Source of the DNA: Thuidium tamariscinum
Taxonomy: Eukaryota > Streptophyta > Bryopsida > Hypnales > Thuidiaceae
Length of the DNA: 64,000 nt
NCBI GenBank assembly: GCA_947034885.2
Contig: OX344753.2
Coordinates: 10,230,001-10,294,000, forward strand
Direction: 5' to 3'
This document shows positions 1 to 11,974 of this stretch, piece after piece. Position 1 is the stretch's first letter; each line of letters opens with the position of its first letter. The position numbers and the translations under genes are program-made. The notes under the pieces were generated by a model, which saw nothing but the letters and a program-made list of their open reading frames with translations, was not told where the DNA came from and searched no databases.

Positions 1-63
1 ATCAGTCTTTATACAAGTGGGATGGTAGGAGAGAAAACAAACCATATGGGATACATATATTAG
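1..63 (+). pseudogene. Edge fragment of a decayed repeated reading frame
   Basis: The first 60 bases resemble 56842-56904 in both DNA and translation: both share a core of the form LYT..(M/V)VG(E/R)..(N/I)HMGY. Only this end lies in the window, so the rest of the copy is to the left. It is a second copy of the decayed frame described at 56416. The family is not recognised. Confidence 0.5.
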
Positions 64-1536
64 AATGAATAAGAGCTCAACTATTCATTATTAAGTTATG
101 ATTAGAAATAGTATTAAAAGTAGAATCATTTTTTTCAAAAAGACTTTGACTAAAAAAAAGAGGGAAATCATATAAAGCTTCATCTCTGAATTTTTTTGTC
201 ATTTTAAGTCTCCAAGAAAAAGTTGTAGATGAATTCCAAAGAAGATGTTTTAAATTGTCAAAAAATTATCCTTTCCAATTCTTCTTTGAAGTTTGTCTAT
301 GACTTTCAATTGGAGACTCAAAATGTCAAATATACTTTTGGGAATAAAACCTTATTTGATTTCTATCTTGTTTCTATCCAAAGCTTTTTGAAAAAAATTA
401 TTCTACTATGCCCAAATGAGGTCTAAAATTTACTTGGGGTATGTTTAATGGATTGTTGGATTCTAATTTTTCCACAATCAACACAATAAGGTCATCTTGT
501 ATTGATTTGGGCCACCTTTTCTTGTAATGATTGTGGATTTAGGTTAAAAAAAATTCCTTATCGACCCAATATATGTGCACCAAATATTCATTTTTTGAAA
601 TCTAATCCACTATATTTTTGTGTAGTTGAAGTAAATGAAAATAATTATATCCTATATTGATCAATGAAACAAAAATAATGTAATCTTTGACAATTTTTCT
701 TGAAAATCACCCTTGGCTCTTTGTGGTTAAAATACAATAGTTTTGACCTTAGAATTTTGGTGGACAATTATTCTAAAAACCTACAAGGATTGTCTTCAAC
801 AATCTAACTAACAAATCTTCTAGTTGGTTGTAATAAAATGTAATAAAGACAGAAAATTTAAACTTGAAATGGATAAAGGTGTTTAAAGATAGTTTTTGAC
901 TTGAAACTACCAACAAGCTTTTCAAGTTAAAATTTTACCTTTATTATAAAATGATTTTTGTCTCAAAATGTTTAGGCTACAATTGAAAATGATTTGCACG
1001 ACACACTAGCATGCTTTAGATGAAAAGGATGAAAGGTTTGTTTCATTTGTATTGGATTAGAAGCAATTATTTTTCATTCAAAAGCAATGTATATGAATTA
1101 GAGAGGCATGAAGTGATCTTTAATTCAAAGAGAGGATATGGGTTGTAAAGTGTTGATTTGTACTTGATACATTAACTTTAGTGGATTTGCATGTGTCATG
1201 TAGTTTTAAAAATTGTTGTGAAAAATTTGAAACTACTCAAATTCTAGATACTCTAAGATTTTTAAAATGACCAAAATTGAAATACACTGAGGACGTTGTA
1301 AAATTTTTATCTCCTTTTGAGTTCAAACTTTAAGAACTTACATCATTTTCATCATTTTCAAAAATGTGACCTATAAATCAAACTACAAAGGCTAAAGTTT
1401 GGAACAAAATACAAATTTGTTGTTAAATATAAATTTCATAGATTTTTTAAAATTTTCATTGAATTACACAATCATGAATCATCAAAAGTCAAAATTACAC
1501 ATATATTCAAATTGACCCTAGAACCATTGGTGCCTT
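64..1536. other. AT-rich intergenic DNA
   Basis: No credible gene is seen. The only open frame above 60 codons (229-426) lacks protein-like composition, and stops are frequent in all frames. The base composition matches the other deserts of the window. Confidence 0.6.
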
Positions 1537-1926
1537 GTGGAAGATGAATATGAAGCACTAATAGTTGGAGAAATTGGGGCAAGAACAATCCGAGATCACC
1601 AATATTTAATAAGTATGGAAAAAGGTTTTTTCAAAGTAGAAGGCTCCAACGTTTGCCCAAGTATGATAAATTGAAGTATTTGCTTGGCAATTCAAGATTT
1701 GTAGTCATTTCTATTGCAATGCAAGCCATTGGGTATATATGAGGTTGGTTTTTAGATGGCAAAGAATTTGAGAATATCTCCCCTTGAAATTATTGGACTA
1801 GTTCCCAACATCACCTTGTTTTGTTTTACAGCATTGGCAATCCTTGCCATAAGCCATTGGTTATTTATATGACTGGAGAAATGAACTTGGTGAATTTAAC
1901 AACAATGACTAAAAAAAGTTGAGAGT
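1537..1926 (+). pseudogene. Truncated dead copy of the membrane-protein gene at 4729-6075
   Basis: This stretch aligns with 5275-5720 of the intact gene, about residues 183-335. Matching landmarks in order include the run ending in GGGGCAAGAA.ACTCCGAGATCACC, the segment for LPKYNELKYL, the segment for AVQAIGYIY, the segment RISPLEVIG, and the segment for CNPCHRPLVIY. The copy lacks roughly 45 bases corresponding to residues 208-222. It has a TGA directly after the GYI codons and further frame breaks. The 5' part of the gene, including the signal peptide, is missing, and homology fades after about 1926. It lies 2.8 kb upstream of, and on the same strand as, the intact gene, so it looks like the remains of a tandem duplication. 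No function is expected. Confidence 0.85.
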
Positions 1927-2935
1927 CTATGATACAAGGAAAGTTTTACGACTTATCTTCTTTGGCATATTTGTGGTTTTAAGTACTTTTTTGATAAATA
2001 GTAGTGTCTTTATAGTGAAGACTACAAATGTAATGGTAGTAGTATACATAATAATGTTTTGATTAGGACTTTGAAATTTTTTAGCAATGGTATAAGGGCA
2101 AGTTCTAAATTCTAACCACAATGGGTTGTTTGACCTTAGTTGCACTTCTATCCTACCAAAGCAAGATTCTCTCCCATTCATCGACTATGAAATGGCTTGA
2201 GCATTGTTTATGGATTAAGTTAACTTGCTGTTGTTTGCCTTGTTGTTGTTTGCCTTGATAAATCAACAAAATGACAAACACAACAAACATGACATCTAAT
2301 AAGGTCAATTTCAAGGTTGACTTTCAAATAAAAGTATTCTCTATTTCCAATCTCAACAAATAATAGTTTCATTTTATTGAAGTGTGTCAATTTAATAAAC
2401 ACTTATTATATTCTAAATTTTGGTTTGTAATTAAAGTGAGATTTCAAATTGTCTTTGTTGTTAGGATAAGGCCTTGTTGAACAAAATCGTCATGTATACT
2501 TTACAAATGTCATATATGACATGTCGACGAAAGAAACCTGAGTTAATTCTTGAAGGACCATTTAGTGGTTGTAATAATCATGCATTTTGAGATCATGTGA
2601 CATCATCAACTTTGAATAAGCCAAATGTACTTATTGGAAGTGCAATTTTTTGTAAAAGATCTCCCCTTTCCACCACTATTAATGAGGATCAATAGTCACG
2701 CTTCTATCCTACAAGGAAAGATTCTTGGTCATTCATCGGCCACAAAACATCCCTCCGGTCCTAGGTCCAGTGGTCTTTGTCCCTGCCAGGCCACCTGTGG
2801 CTGGCAGGCTTGTATTTAATATTCTTTGGCAATGAATTCTCTTCATTTGTTTAAAAGAAGAAAGAAAAAAAAAGGGTTGTGATGAGGGCGGTCGTACGCG
2901 CATTCAAGCAGATTTTCCCCGAGGGTTTCGATGGT
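1927..2935. other. Intergenic DNA between the pseudogene and a MITE
   Basis: No gene is seen. Two segments, about 2100-2190 and 2660-2755, resemble each other: both carry a CTTCTATCCTAC..G.AAGATTCT core followed by CATTCATCG. This suggests an old local duplication. The short open frames here are not convincing. Confidence 0.5.
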
Positions 2936-3285
2936 AAGGTAGAAGCACCCATTATTTTCAGTGTATCGATAGTTTGACATTAGAGTTTCCTACAAAGTAT
3001 CTCCACTAGTACCTTGAAACTTTAGTTGTGGTTGCTGGGCTCTAATTATTTTAGATTTTGGTGTGAGAATCCAGGCAGATTTACTAGGAGTGCAGATTTA
3101 GGTGCTCTACTAAGTCCTACTTTGAAAATTCACAGAAATTAGATGCCTGGTCCAAAAATTCTAATTTTTTTTTTGAAAATTCATGATTTTCAGTTGCCAA
3201 TACTACAAAAATATTCTTTATAGGAAAAGGTGCCTCCAACTATGCTGAAACTGCTAACTTTGGCTGTAATGGGTGCTTCTACCTT
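2936..3285 (+). mobile_element. MITE-like element with AAGGTAGAAGCACCCATTA ends
   Basis: A 19-base perfect terminal inverted repeat, AAGGTAGAAGCACCCATTA, bounds 350 bp. The right half (about 3105-3285, including GCCTCCAACTATGCTGAA) recurs at 16600-16838 in the same orientation and at 24061-24412 in reverse. There is no coding capacity. The superfamily is not assigned because no clear target duplication was found. Confidence 0.7.
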
Positions 3286-3289
3286 ATTC

Positions 3290-4728
3290 TTTAACGCGCT
3301 CCATCTCCTCCTCCACACTCTGCCAAATGGTACAGTACAGTAAGTTAGCGGAGTTATGAAAAAAATGGTAGCGAAAGCTTCCACGACGGAGCTCTCCGTG
3401 TGGGGACATGGATCCCATCAACTGCATTGAAGCCCATCGTAGGCTCAACCGTGCTCTCTCTGCGGCGGGTGCAAGCGAACTTCAGTCTGTTTCGTGGGGT
3501 AGGGGATAGTTTCTTAACTTCAACTGGATGGTTCACACCCACCGGCCAGTTATTTGAAGAACGTACTGAGCGGTGGCGCCCATCTTCGAAGAAACCGGGA
3601 TTTTCCGTGGGTGCCTTGCAATCGATCAGGCGCGCGCAAGAATTGAGGGTTTTGTTTTGAAGCTCTGTTCGGCAACACGTACGTAGGTGACTACCGACAA
3701 TTGTACTCCACTCACCGGGCTGGTTCAGGTACGTACTCGATCGCTTGGAACTGATCGATTCGTCACTCTCGTGTTCATCAATCTCTGAGTATCTGTGAGC
3801 TGTGTTGCTTCATTGGGATGCTTCAAAGTCGTGACGAGTTTTGGTACGTAGAGCTTAGTTAGAGATCCGAAATCTAGATTTAGTACCTGATTAATCTATT
3901 AATTTGGATTTGGATTTGTGTTAAACTTCGTACCTGTGGACTCCTCGTACCAAAATTGAAGTTCAAGTTAGTTGGAATTTGTGCTCACGTGAAACTTTTA
4001 TCATCATTCACGTGCTTGCATCCTCTTTGATTTTTGGCTACTTTTGGTTGCACTATTGGATGTTATCTATGAGCAAGAATCAAGATGGTGTAGGCTGAGA
4101 TTGGGCTGGGTTCCTCCTGGAAGGAGCTGTGCTATTAATACTGATGTATCGACTAATCCAAATTGTTAGATAAAATTCATTGCCTAATTATTGGATCTGT
4201 TGATGATGGCCACATGCATTGCTTTGCAGCTGCTCACCATTCCATCCGGGCATTTGTCCAAATCGTCAAAAATGCCGAATTATTCTTTATTATGTAATCC
4301 TAGGCCAAGAAAAATCCCGGCACATCTCTAATAGCTGCTTCTTCTGGCCTTCAGGTCCCTTGGCGAAGAACTTTGGCGTAAGGAAGCAATTGGAGCTGCA
4401 GTATTGGACTTCTGGAGCATCGCAACGTTGATCTAATAAGGAGCTTAATTTCAGAAAGTACATCTCAATCTACAAGGAGAACTTGAAGGGTCCCTTTCCA
4501 ACCTTATTCTCCGTCGTCGTTGCTGCAACAGTGTTGTTAAACGCTGCTCAGCTGCTCATATCAGTGCTTCGACCCGATCGTGCTCAAGAATCTTCATCGG
4601 TATTATTTTATCTGTTTCTTCTACAAGTCACAGCATCTGTTCAAGGCGAGAGTCTGTGGAGATCGAAATTGTGGTGTTTTTCGGTGTTGCCCGGCCATTC
4701 CTTTATTGGGGTTGTTCAAGAGGAGAGA
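3290..4728 (+). promoter_or_regulatory. Probable promoter and intron-containing 5' leader of the membrane-protein gene
   Basis: Base composition changes abruptly from AT-rich to balanced at about 3290, as it does before the other genes here. A good donor (CAG|GTACGT at 3729) and a matching acceptor (TTTGCAG ending at 4229) suggest an intron in the leader. An alternative acceptor lies at about 4355. No in-frame ATG precedes 4729, and the open frame that extends upstream of it begins without an ATG. The exact transcription start is not visible. Confidence 0.5.
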
Positions 4729-6075
4729 ATGGCGGGAAGAAGGCGGTTGGCAAGGGACACTGTGACCTCAATGGGGTGGTGGGGTTTGGTGCTTCTTGCC
4801 ATTGCAGGATCATGTCGTTGTGGAGTGTGGGCCGCTGATTCTCCTGCCATGGAGCCTAGTGCCGCTCCCAGTGTGGTCCGTGGGGAGGAGGGAGGCTGCT
4901 ACCGTCCATTGTCGGATGTCATTTGGGGATTCCTGGTCACTCTGTTTGCCTTCGCCGTCTCCCTGTGGGGCTCCGTGAAATATAGAGGCATAGATCATAA
5001 AATATCAGCGATTCTTGTTGGTATCCTTGCTCCAATTGTGGACCTTCAATTCATTGTTCGGAGCTCAATGCGGTGTGTTTCAATATTGTGGAAGTGTCAC
5101 AAAATGGAGTACCCAGATTCGCGCATGATCAGTCCCTCTGGGCTCCAGTTTTTGTGCACATCCCTGTTGCCGTGGTCGAAGTCCCCGGTGAGAATCCTCG
5201 CTTCCTGTGATATTGTGGTGTACGTATCCAAGGAGTCGCCGTTGCTAGAAAAAGAATGGTTATGGAAGCAAAAGTGCGATGTGGAGGATGAATCGGAGGC
5301 CATGGTAGTTGGAGAGGATGGGGCAAGAAGACTCCGAGATCACCTATATGAAAGAAAGCAGCTAAGTGAAGCAGGACTTGGGTTGTTGGTATGGAAAGAG
5401 GTTTTCTTCAAAGCAGAAGACTCCAAGCGCTTGCCCAAGTACAATGAACTGAAGTATTTGCGTGCCAATTCGGGATTTGCAATCATTGCTATTGCGGTGC
5501 AAGCGATTGGGTACATATATGCGGTTGTTTTTCGGATGGCAAAGGATTTGAGAATATCTCCCCTGGAAGTTATTGGATTCGCTCTCAACATCATCTTGTT
5601 GATGAAAGTGTTTTTCTATAGCACTTGCAATCCTTGCCATAGGCCATTGGTCATTTACATGGATGGAGATTGGGAACATGAAACTGGTGAATTGAATGTC
5701 AGCGACTTTGAAAAGTTTAAACTTGATTATTCCAAGATACTTTTATGCATATATTTTAGTGCATGTTATACTGTTTTATTCACCTCTTCTTTACATTTTA
5801 TTGTCAGATTAGTATTATCAAAATTTGTGGGAGCAACTCCAAATGGAATGGTATCAATACTTTTAATTTTGTTTATACTAGGATATGTATTAATGCTAGG
5901 ACCAGGTGCCATCAATGGGAACATAGGAAATGGCCTTTGTATTTTGGGAGCTCTATTGACTATGATGCCTTATATTTGGGCTATAGTATGGACAGTGTTG
6001 CATTGGAAGACCAAGCACTTCAATATCCGTGCAGATCTGATCAATCTTTCTCAAATAATCCCTTTCATAGGTTAG
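4729..6075 (+). CDS. Uncharacterised secretory-pathway multi-pass membrane protein
   Basis: The gene encodes 448 residues in a single exon. The ATG at 4729 is chosen because it is the first in-frame ATG. It opens a typical signal sequence: a basic N-terminus (MAGRRR), a hydrophobic core at about 16-28, and a probable cleavage after VWA near residue 35. Hydrophobic segments follow at about 63-81, 92-110, 249-267, 279-298, 336-360, 373-393 and 402-426. A soluble loop of about 130 residues, rich in acidic and basic residues, lies between the second and third. A CNPCHRP motif at 300-306 follows the fourth. I do not recognise the family and propose no activity. A decayed partial copy lies upstream at 1537-1926. 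The conservation between the copies (for example RISPLEVIG and the CNPCH region) indicates that the frame is real. The downstream 3' region is AT-rich from about 6080. Confidence 0.85.
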   Translation: MAGRRRLARDTVTSMGWWGLVLLAIAGSCRCGVWAADSPAMEPSAAPSVVRGEEGGCYRPLSDVIWGFLVTLFAFAVSLWGSVKYRGIDHKISAILVGILAPIVDLQFIVRSSMRCVSILWKCHKMEYPDSRMISPSGLQFLCTSLLPWSKSPVRILASCDIVVYVSKESPLLEKEWLWKQKCDVEDESEAMVVGEDGARRLRDHLYERKQLSEAGLGLLVWKEVFFKAEDSKRLPKYNELKYLRANSGFAIIAIAVQAIGYIYAVVFRMAKDLRISPLEVIGFALNIILLMKVFFYSTCNPCHRPLVIYMDGDWEHETGELNVSDFEKFKLDYSKILLCIYFSACYTVLFTSSLHFIVRLVLSKFVGATPNGMVSILLILFILGYVLMLGPGAINGNIGNGLCILGALLTMMPYIWAIVWTVLHWKTKHFNIRADLINLSQIIPFIG

Positions 6076-8784
6076 GATTTGATGTAGTTGATCATCTTCC
6101 TTGTATAATAGATGGATTTGTTTTTGTAAAACCTATTTCTATGGTTTTGAATTAAACATAAATATTTTTCATTGAGGAGGTGATATTTATAAGGAGGTCA
6201 GTCATTTGCAAGAAACATTGTGTTGTGTATGGAGTGTTTCTAAATCTAGATTTTCAAATCCAAAATAGCAGAGATACTTTGTAATTGAACAATCTTAGTC
6301 ACTGATTGGAAATCTTAATCATTCATTTAGTCCAAAATAAATAGAAATTTGTAATGAAACATTAAAAATCGGTCATTTGTGAGGACTTAATGGTGATCAT
6401 ATTTCACCAAAAAATGAACTTAAAACCTTTTCCAATGTTTCACAGTGAAAAGGAGCCCTATTTACGTAAATGTTGAGGATATAAAATAATGTATCTTAAG
6501 ATGCCTAAATCTAGACATATGCCAACCTAGTGTGATAAAATAGATGAAAAATGTTTCAATTCCAAATCATTCAATTTGGATTCTCTAAATAATGAAAACT
6601 ACTAAATCTCAATGTGACAAATGATAAAAGTGACTTTCAAATATGAAAAAGATTTTTTTTATGTTTAGAAAAATAAGGGAAATAATTATCATCAAGTTAG
6701 ACATCTTCATAAGAAATTTCATGTATATTACATTTATGCTTAAAACGTAACAGCCGGTGATAACAATATTTCTAAAATTGTGGTAGAGAATAGGACCAAT
6801 ATTTCTTGCAATGACCTTGTATACTTTTTGAATGTTCATGAGAATTTCACAAGTTTTGAAAATCACTAATTATTCTTGGGTGGTAGTAAAAAATTAAGAT
6901 CAATACTATTTTGTGCTACATAATTACATTTATAGCCATAGTGTTGTCTTCCTCTATAACTTTTGAAGTATGAAACTAATGAACTTAAAATTTTTATTGG
7001 AGGTGGCTAATATGATTGTTATCATATACTTTATTTTTTAGGAATTTAAAGAAAATTGGTAATTAGAAGTGAATATTGCTAATTTGTCAAACTTTGAGAT
7101 GTAGTTGTTTTTTTGGTAGGAGAGAGTACCCAAATTTAATGATCTAAAGTTGAAATTTTTGCAATCTATTTCCACAATAAAGAGACATGTGATTTCTAAT
7201 GAACATTTTAAAATACACTATTCTAACATATTTGTATAAATAGGGCTTCCTTGCAAGTACACTTTTGAACATTAAAGATGGTTTTGACTTTATTTCTATA
7301 GTGAAATTTGACCACTATCAAGTCATTACGTATGGTTACTTTTAAGATTCTCTTATTCATTATGATTTTCTACCTAATATCAATTGATACCTTGTTGTAT
7401 CTATTTGTTTTGACAAGGTGTCTTTTTTCTTCCCACATTGAATTGTTTTACAATACTCACAAATAGTTCAAAGTAAGGTAAACTACCCCATTCTAGACAA
7501 AATAGGAATAAGTCCATTCAAGGTAGAATTATGATGGTCACATACATCTCTAAATTTGAACATACACCACCATTACAATTATGCTTACTATAGGCTAGCT
7601 TCCATTTTGCCCATAATAGGTGGTTTATCTTACTTGCACAAAGACATTTAATTATCCATTTCTTTTTTCAATAGTTGACATTGTTTCTTTGCAAAGTACT
7701 TATACTACTAAATTTTTAAATTTTCTATACATGAGAATATTTGCAAATTTTGAATTCATATTTGTAATCAATGTCTTTAAATTAGCTACACAAAATAGTG
7801 AAATTATGTAGCTGCATAGGGTGAGTTCAAGAAAGACCGGTCCTATTTCACGTCACGATCAAAGTGACAATGTTGTTTTTGGAAATAACTTCAAGTGATT
7901 TAATATTAAAAGGCCTACAATATCAAACCCTAAAAGAGTTGGCATCCATTAGGTAGATAATGAATGTTTTAAAGAGCTTACTATATTCACGAGCTACACA
8001 AAATAGATGAAGTACATGCAACCATGGCAAAATTAATTTTCTATCTATTCTTCAACAATCAACTAACAAACTCTTTAAGTCTTTTATGATTATTGAGCAA
8101 AATGGTTTTGAATAGATTCATTAAGGTATCAAATTTAAAAAAACTACAAAAATGAAGATGTGATGTCTAGATTCTTTTTAGGTCATTATTTGCTTTGCCT
8201 AAAAACTCTCTTATAATTTTTTTTATTTCTAAAAATCTAAGTTTTAAATAAATAAATAAATAGTCATAAAACCTAATCTAGTTCCACCCAAAAAATTGAA
8301 ACCCAAGGTCATTATATCACTAATAAAATCTCCTAAAAATTAAGCATTCAATTTTCTTAACAATAGATGAATGCAATTATATAATACATCCCAAATACAC
8401 AAAATTGCACTTTTTTTTCATTCATTACTTTTTTTCAAAATACTTTGATTAATTCTTCAAATTTTGTATGATAAAGATTTGAAGACTTTGCTTTCCAAAT
8501 ATTCTATCATTCTATATGTATTAGAGGGCTTCGCTTCAGAAATTAACTTTGATCACTTTAGAAAATGATTATTCATAAACAACTTGAATAAAAAGTTGAT
8601 GTAAAATCTTCAAAGGTCAATATTATAAGAACTTAACATTTTGAATTTTAATTCCTAAGTACCTATGCCTTGGCAAGTGTGTTTTTCTTATGGAAAAAAG
8701 AGCATTGGCTTCTAGTAATCTCCAATGAAGCAAATTTTTCTTTTTTCAAAATCCAACAGCATAGATGTTCTAAGAGCTTGTATA
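6076..8784. other. 3' flank and AT-rich gene desert
   Basis: The first 200-300 bases probably hold the 3' UTR of the membrane-protein gene. The rest is AT-rich, and I can see no gene, RNA or clear element in it. Confidence 0.5.
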
Positions 8785-10773
8785 GTAGTCTACAAACCAA
8801 TTTTGAATGCAAAATTGTAAAGGAGTTATCAGATTATAACAAGTGAAATGTGTGTTTTCTATTTTTAATATGTTGCTTCTCCCTACAATGTTTTAGAAAT
8901 TTGTATATTAAAGTTTTTTGGGATTAATGGTGACTTGAACAAATACAAATAGTGTTAGCACACTAAAATGTATTTTCAAAAAAACTCAATTTCACTTGAA
9001 AAGTTATCAAATTCATTATACAATCCACCTTGTAATTGTGGTAATATAACTAAAAATCGCAAAAAACTTCAAATCAACACTTGCATGCTAAAATTTCCAA
9101 TGGTGAAAATCATGGAAATACTTTACTCTTTCTATTGGGACCATTTTCAAAGCATTTGGATAAATACAATTCCTTAAATTTCAAATCAAATGAAATTGTG
9201 CACTAAAGTGGAAAATGAAATAAAATTGGCAAGCTTCATTCCCCACTAATGTTACATACATGCCTTAGAAGACCCCAAAATAATCAAATATTTACTTCTT
9301 TTTTGTGAAAAATGAAAGTTTTCAATAGTTAACACAAAAAATTGCCCCAAAAAATTTCAAAATGGTCAAAGGAATTTAACTACCTATTTAGATTTGAGAT
9401 GAAATTTTTTACCCTGTTTTTTACGCAACCGTATATGGTCGCTTAGGCACCTAGGGTTTAAAGAAAAAAATTGCACTTGTTCAATCTACCATCAATTTTA
9501 GGAGGAATTCCCAATTTTTGGATTTAAACTTTATTAATAAATATTGGTTTTTGAACTAATTGATCTGATTGTATATGTATGATCTATAAATCATATTTCA
9601 CAACTACTATACGAGAATTAATATTGATTTATTATTCTAAGTTACATTTTGTATTGACATCTTTACAGTTTTAGAAATTTGGACTACTACCAATCCTCAA
9701 AAGGTTAACTCCAAAATACTAGATATTCAAACTTTGAACAATAAATGCAACCATATTTTAGATAAACTCATAAAATTTTGAATTTTTCATACATCTAAAT
9801 CTTTTTAGATTATAATTGTGTTATTTTTTTTATATTTGTACAATATAGATTTTAAAAGTAATCATGTATTTTAACAAATTTTACCTACGTGTTACCTTTG
9901 ATTTTGACATATCGTAGATAAGAGAAATTAGATAAAAAAAGATATAGACATTAGGCCCTTACTTGGTCTAGAGAATACTATCACCAATCATAGTAGCTAA
10001 TACAAATGAAGAACCTATGCCGCATCAAAATTAAGCCAAATCCTATTAACTTGTTGACGTTGATGCTTAGCCACTTGTATTTTTTCTAAGCTAAACCCCT
10101 AATTGCCCAGTCGACCGTATATGGTCGATCTGAAATTTCAGGCCCATTTCTTTGCGGGCAATTAAATTCCTTTGACCATTTAAAACAAAATTGGGGCAGT
10201 TTTAAGGGTTAACTATTGAAAACTTTCATTTTTCATTTCAAAAAGTACATATTTGATTATTGAGAGATCTTCAAAGGCATACATGTACCATAAGCAAAGT
10301 ATAAAGCTTGCCAATTTTATTTCATTTCCTAGCTCTATGCAAAGTGTAGCAATTTCACTTGGTTTAAAATCTAAGAAATTGTACATATCCATTTGCTTTG
10401 AGGATGGTTCCAATGGAAAGAGTAAAATGTTTTCATGATATTCACCATTGAAAATTTAAACATACAACTATTGATTTGGAGCTATTTATAATGTCTATTT
10501 ATAAAAAATAATTGCATTTCAACAATTGCAATGTGGATTGTGTAATGAATTGAATTGCTTTTCATGTGAAATTAAGTTGTTTAGAAGTGCATTTTTGTAT
10601 ACTGACACTCTTTGTAGTTGTTCATGTCACATGTAATTTCCAAAATAATGTATATGCAAGTTTGGGAAACATTGTGGGAAAAGGCAACATACTAAATATA
10701 GAAAATGTACTCTTCTTATGTCATAATCTCACAACTCCTATACAATTTTTTGCCCAAACTTTGTGTACTCACT
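8785..10773. repeat. Large fold-back: two inverted arms of about 680 bp around a spacer of about 620 bp
   Basis: The left arm (about 8785-9462) and right arm (about 10085-10773) are inverted copies along their full length. Paired landmarks include CCGTATATGGTCG at 9429 and 10120, TTTGACCATTT against AAATGGTCAAAG, AACTATTGAAAACTTTCATTTTTCA at 10209 against its complement at about 9310, AAGCTTGCCAATTTTATTTCAT, and TGGATTGTGTAATGAATT. I judge identity at roughly 75-80 percent. The spacer (9475-9680) is itself repeated at 23760-23965. A transcript crossing the locus would form a very long hairpin. No coding capacity is seen. Confidence 0.8.
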
Positions 10774-11170
10774 TGAGTTATTCGTAAAGTATCCTAAACC
10801 GGGGTTTAAACCCATGAGTTTTGTGAAAAAGCCGGTTGAGTTTAAAAAGTCAAAACAAAAGTGGGTATGAAACTTATTTTTTCATCAAAATGGTGCCTAA
10901 AAAAGTTTGGTCCCCACTTTTGAAGTCTTGTGACATAGGTATCTTGCAAAAAAGTTTGATGCTTCAACTATAGTTGCCTTCTCAACTTCAAAAAAATTCA
11001 TGGCCAAAGTGGGGGGGACTTTACAAATAACTCAACTAATAAACAAACTCTTTAAACATCCATATGGTTAAATTTTGAAAAAAAATGATTTTGCTTCATT
11101 AGGGATGACTATAAGCCAATGCACTTTTTCAGTGTCAAAACACTCCCGGAAATGCTTGGGCATTTAAACA

Positions 11171-11974
11171 TTAACCCCTAAAAGACCAAACTATGCTTTT
11201 TGGCAACATAGTGATTTTAGGCAGTTCACTACATATGGAGTTTTTTTGTTTTTTTTTCTTTGAAATTTTTTCCAAACATGCGCCCAAGGTGTAGCTTTAA
11301 GGCCCAACAATTTTCATAAATTTTGACTACATGGTTAAAAAATTATTGCATGATATGGGATTTTCTTTGTTTGGCAGGTAGCTCGAGCAGATTAAAAAAA
11401 ATTCTTCAAAAATTAGTTTTTTTGAAAATAAAAATTTGAAATTGGTTCTTTAGATTTATATAGACATCAGAAGCTTTGACTCATGCCATTTGGATTAATG
11501 AAATGAAAGTTATGAGGAGTTTTAGTTTGTGGGTAGTTTGTAGAAAATTATAGATTATCTAGTCTAAAACAAACTTTGGAGTCCTTTATTTAATTCAATT
11601 TTTAATATTTTTGAAAAAAATTAAAAATATTGGGTGTAGATTTTTTATTACAACATTGAATTGAAGGATGAATTTAAAGAGTTACAATCATTTTGGACAT
11701 TTTTTCATACAAATGTGACCTTTTGAAGTGTAGCTGCCTAGATTTTTGGAGTGATAAAAAAAGGACTTTTGTAACTTCAAACACTAATATCTTGAAATCT
11801 ACATGGCAAAAAAATTTGAAATTTTTTCTACATGTTGTCAAACTAGTTCACTAAAAAATCCTACAATTGCATTATTTCAAAAATGTTTTTTTTCAAAAAT
11901 TTGGTAGTTGTACTAGAAATGACAGTTTTAGAGCTGTTTTAATGAAAATATAGTCAAAAACCTTTAGGGATTAA
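11171..11974. mobile_element. Probable TTAA-flanked element, diverged
   Basis: The left end reads TTAACCCCTAAAAGACC and the right end, reverse-complemented, TTAATCCCTAAAGG. The ends fit the TTAA-CCC group described elsewhere in the window, but the inner repeats are poorly matched. The interior is AT-rich and non-coding. The pairing of these two ends is an inference from their spacing and orientation. Confidence 0.4.

Noticed and set aside
4483-4728. 82-codon N-terminal extension of the membrane-protein gene
   Set aside because: It begins without an ATG; the first in-frame ATG is at 4729 and opens a good signal peptide.
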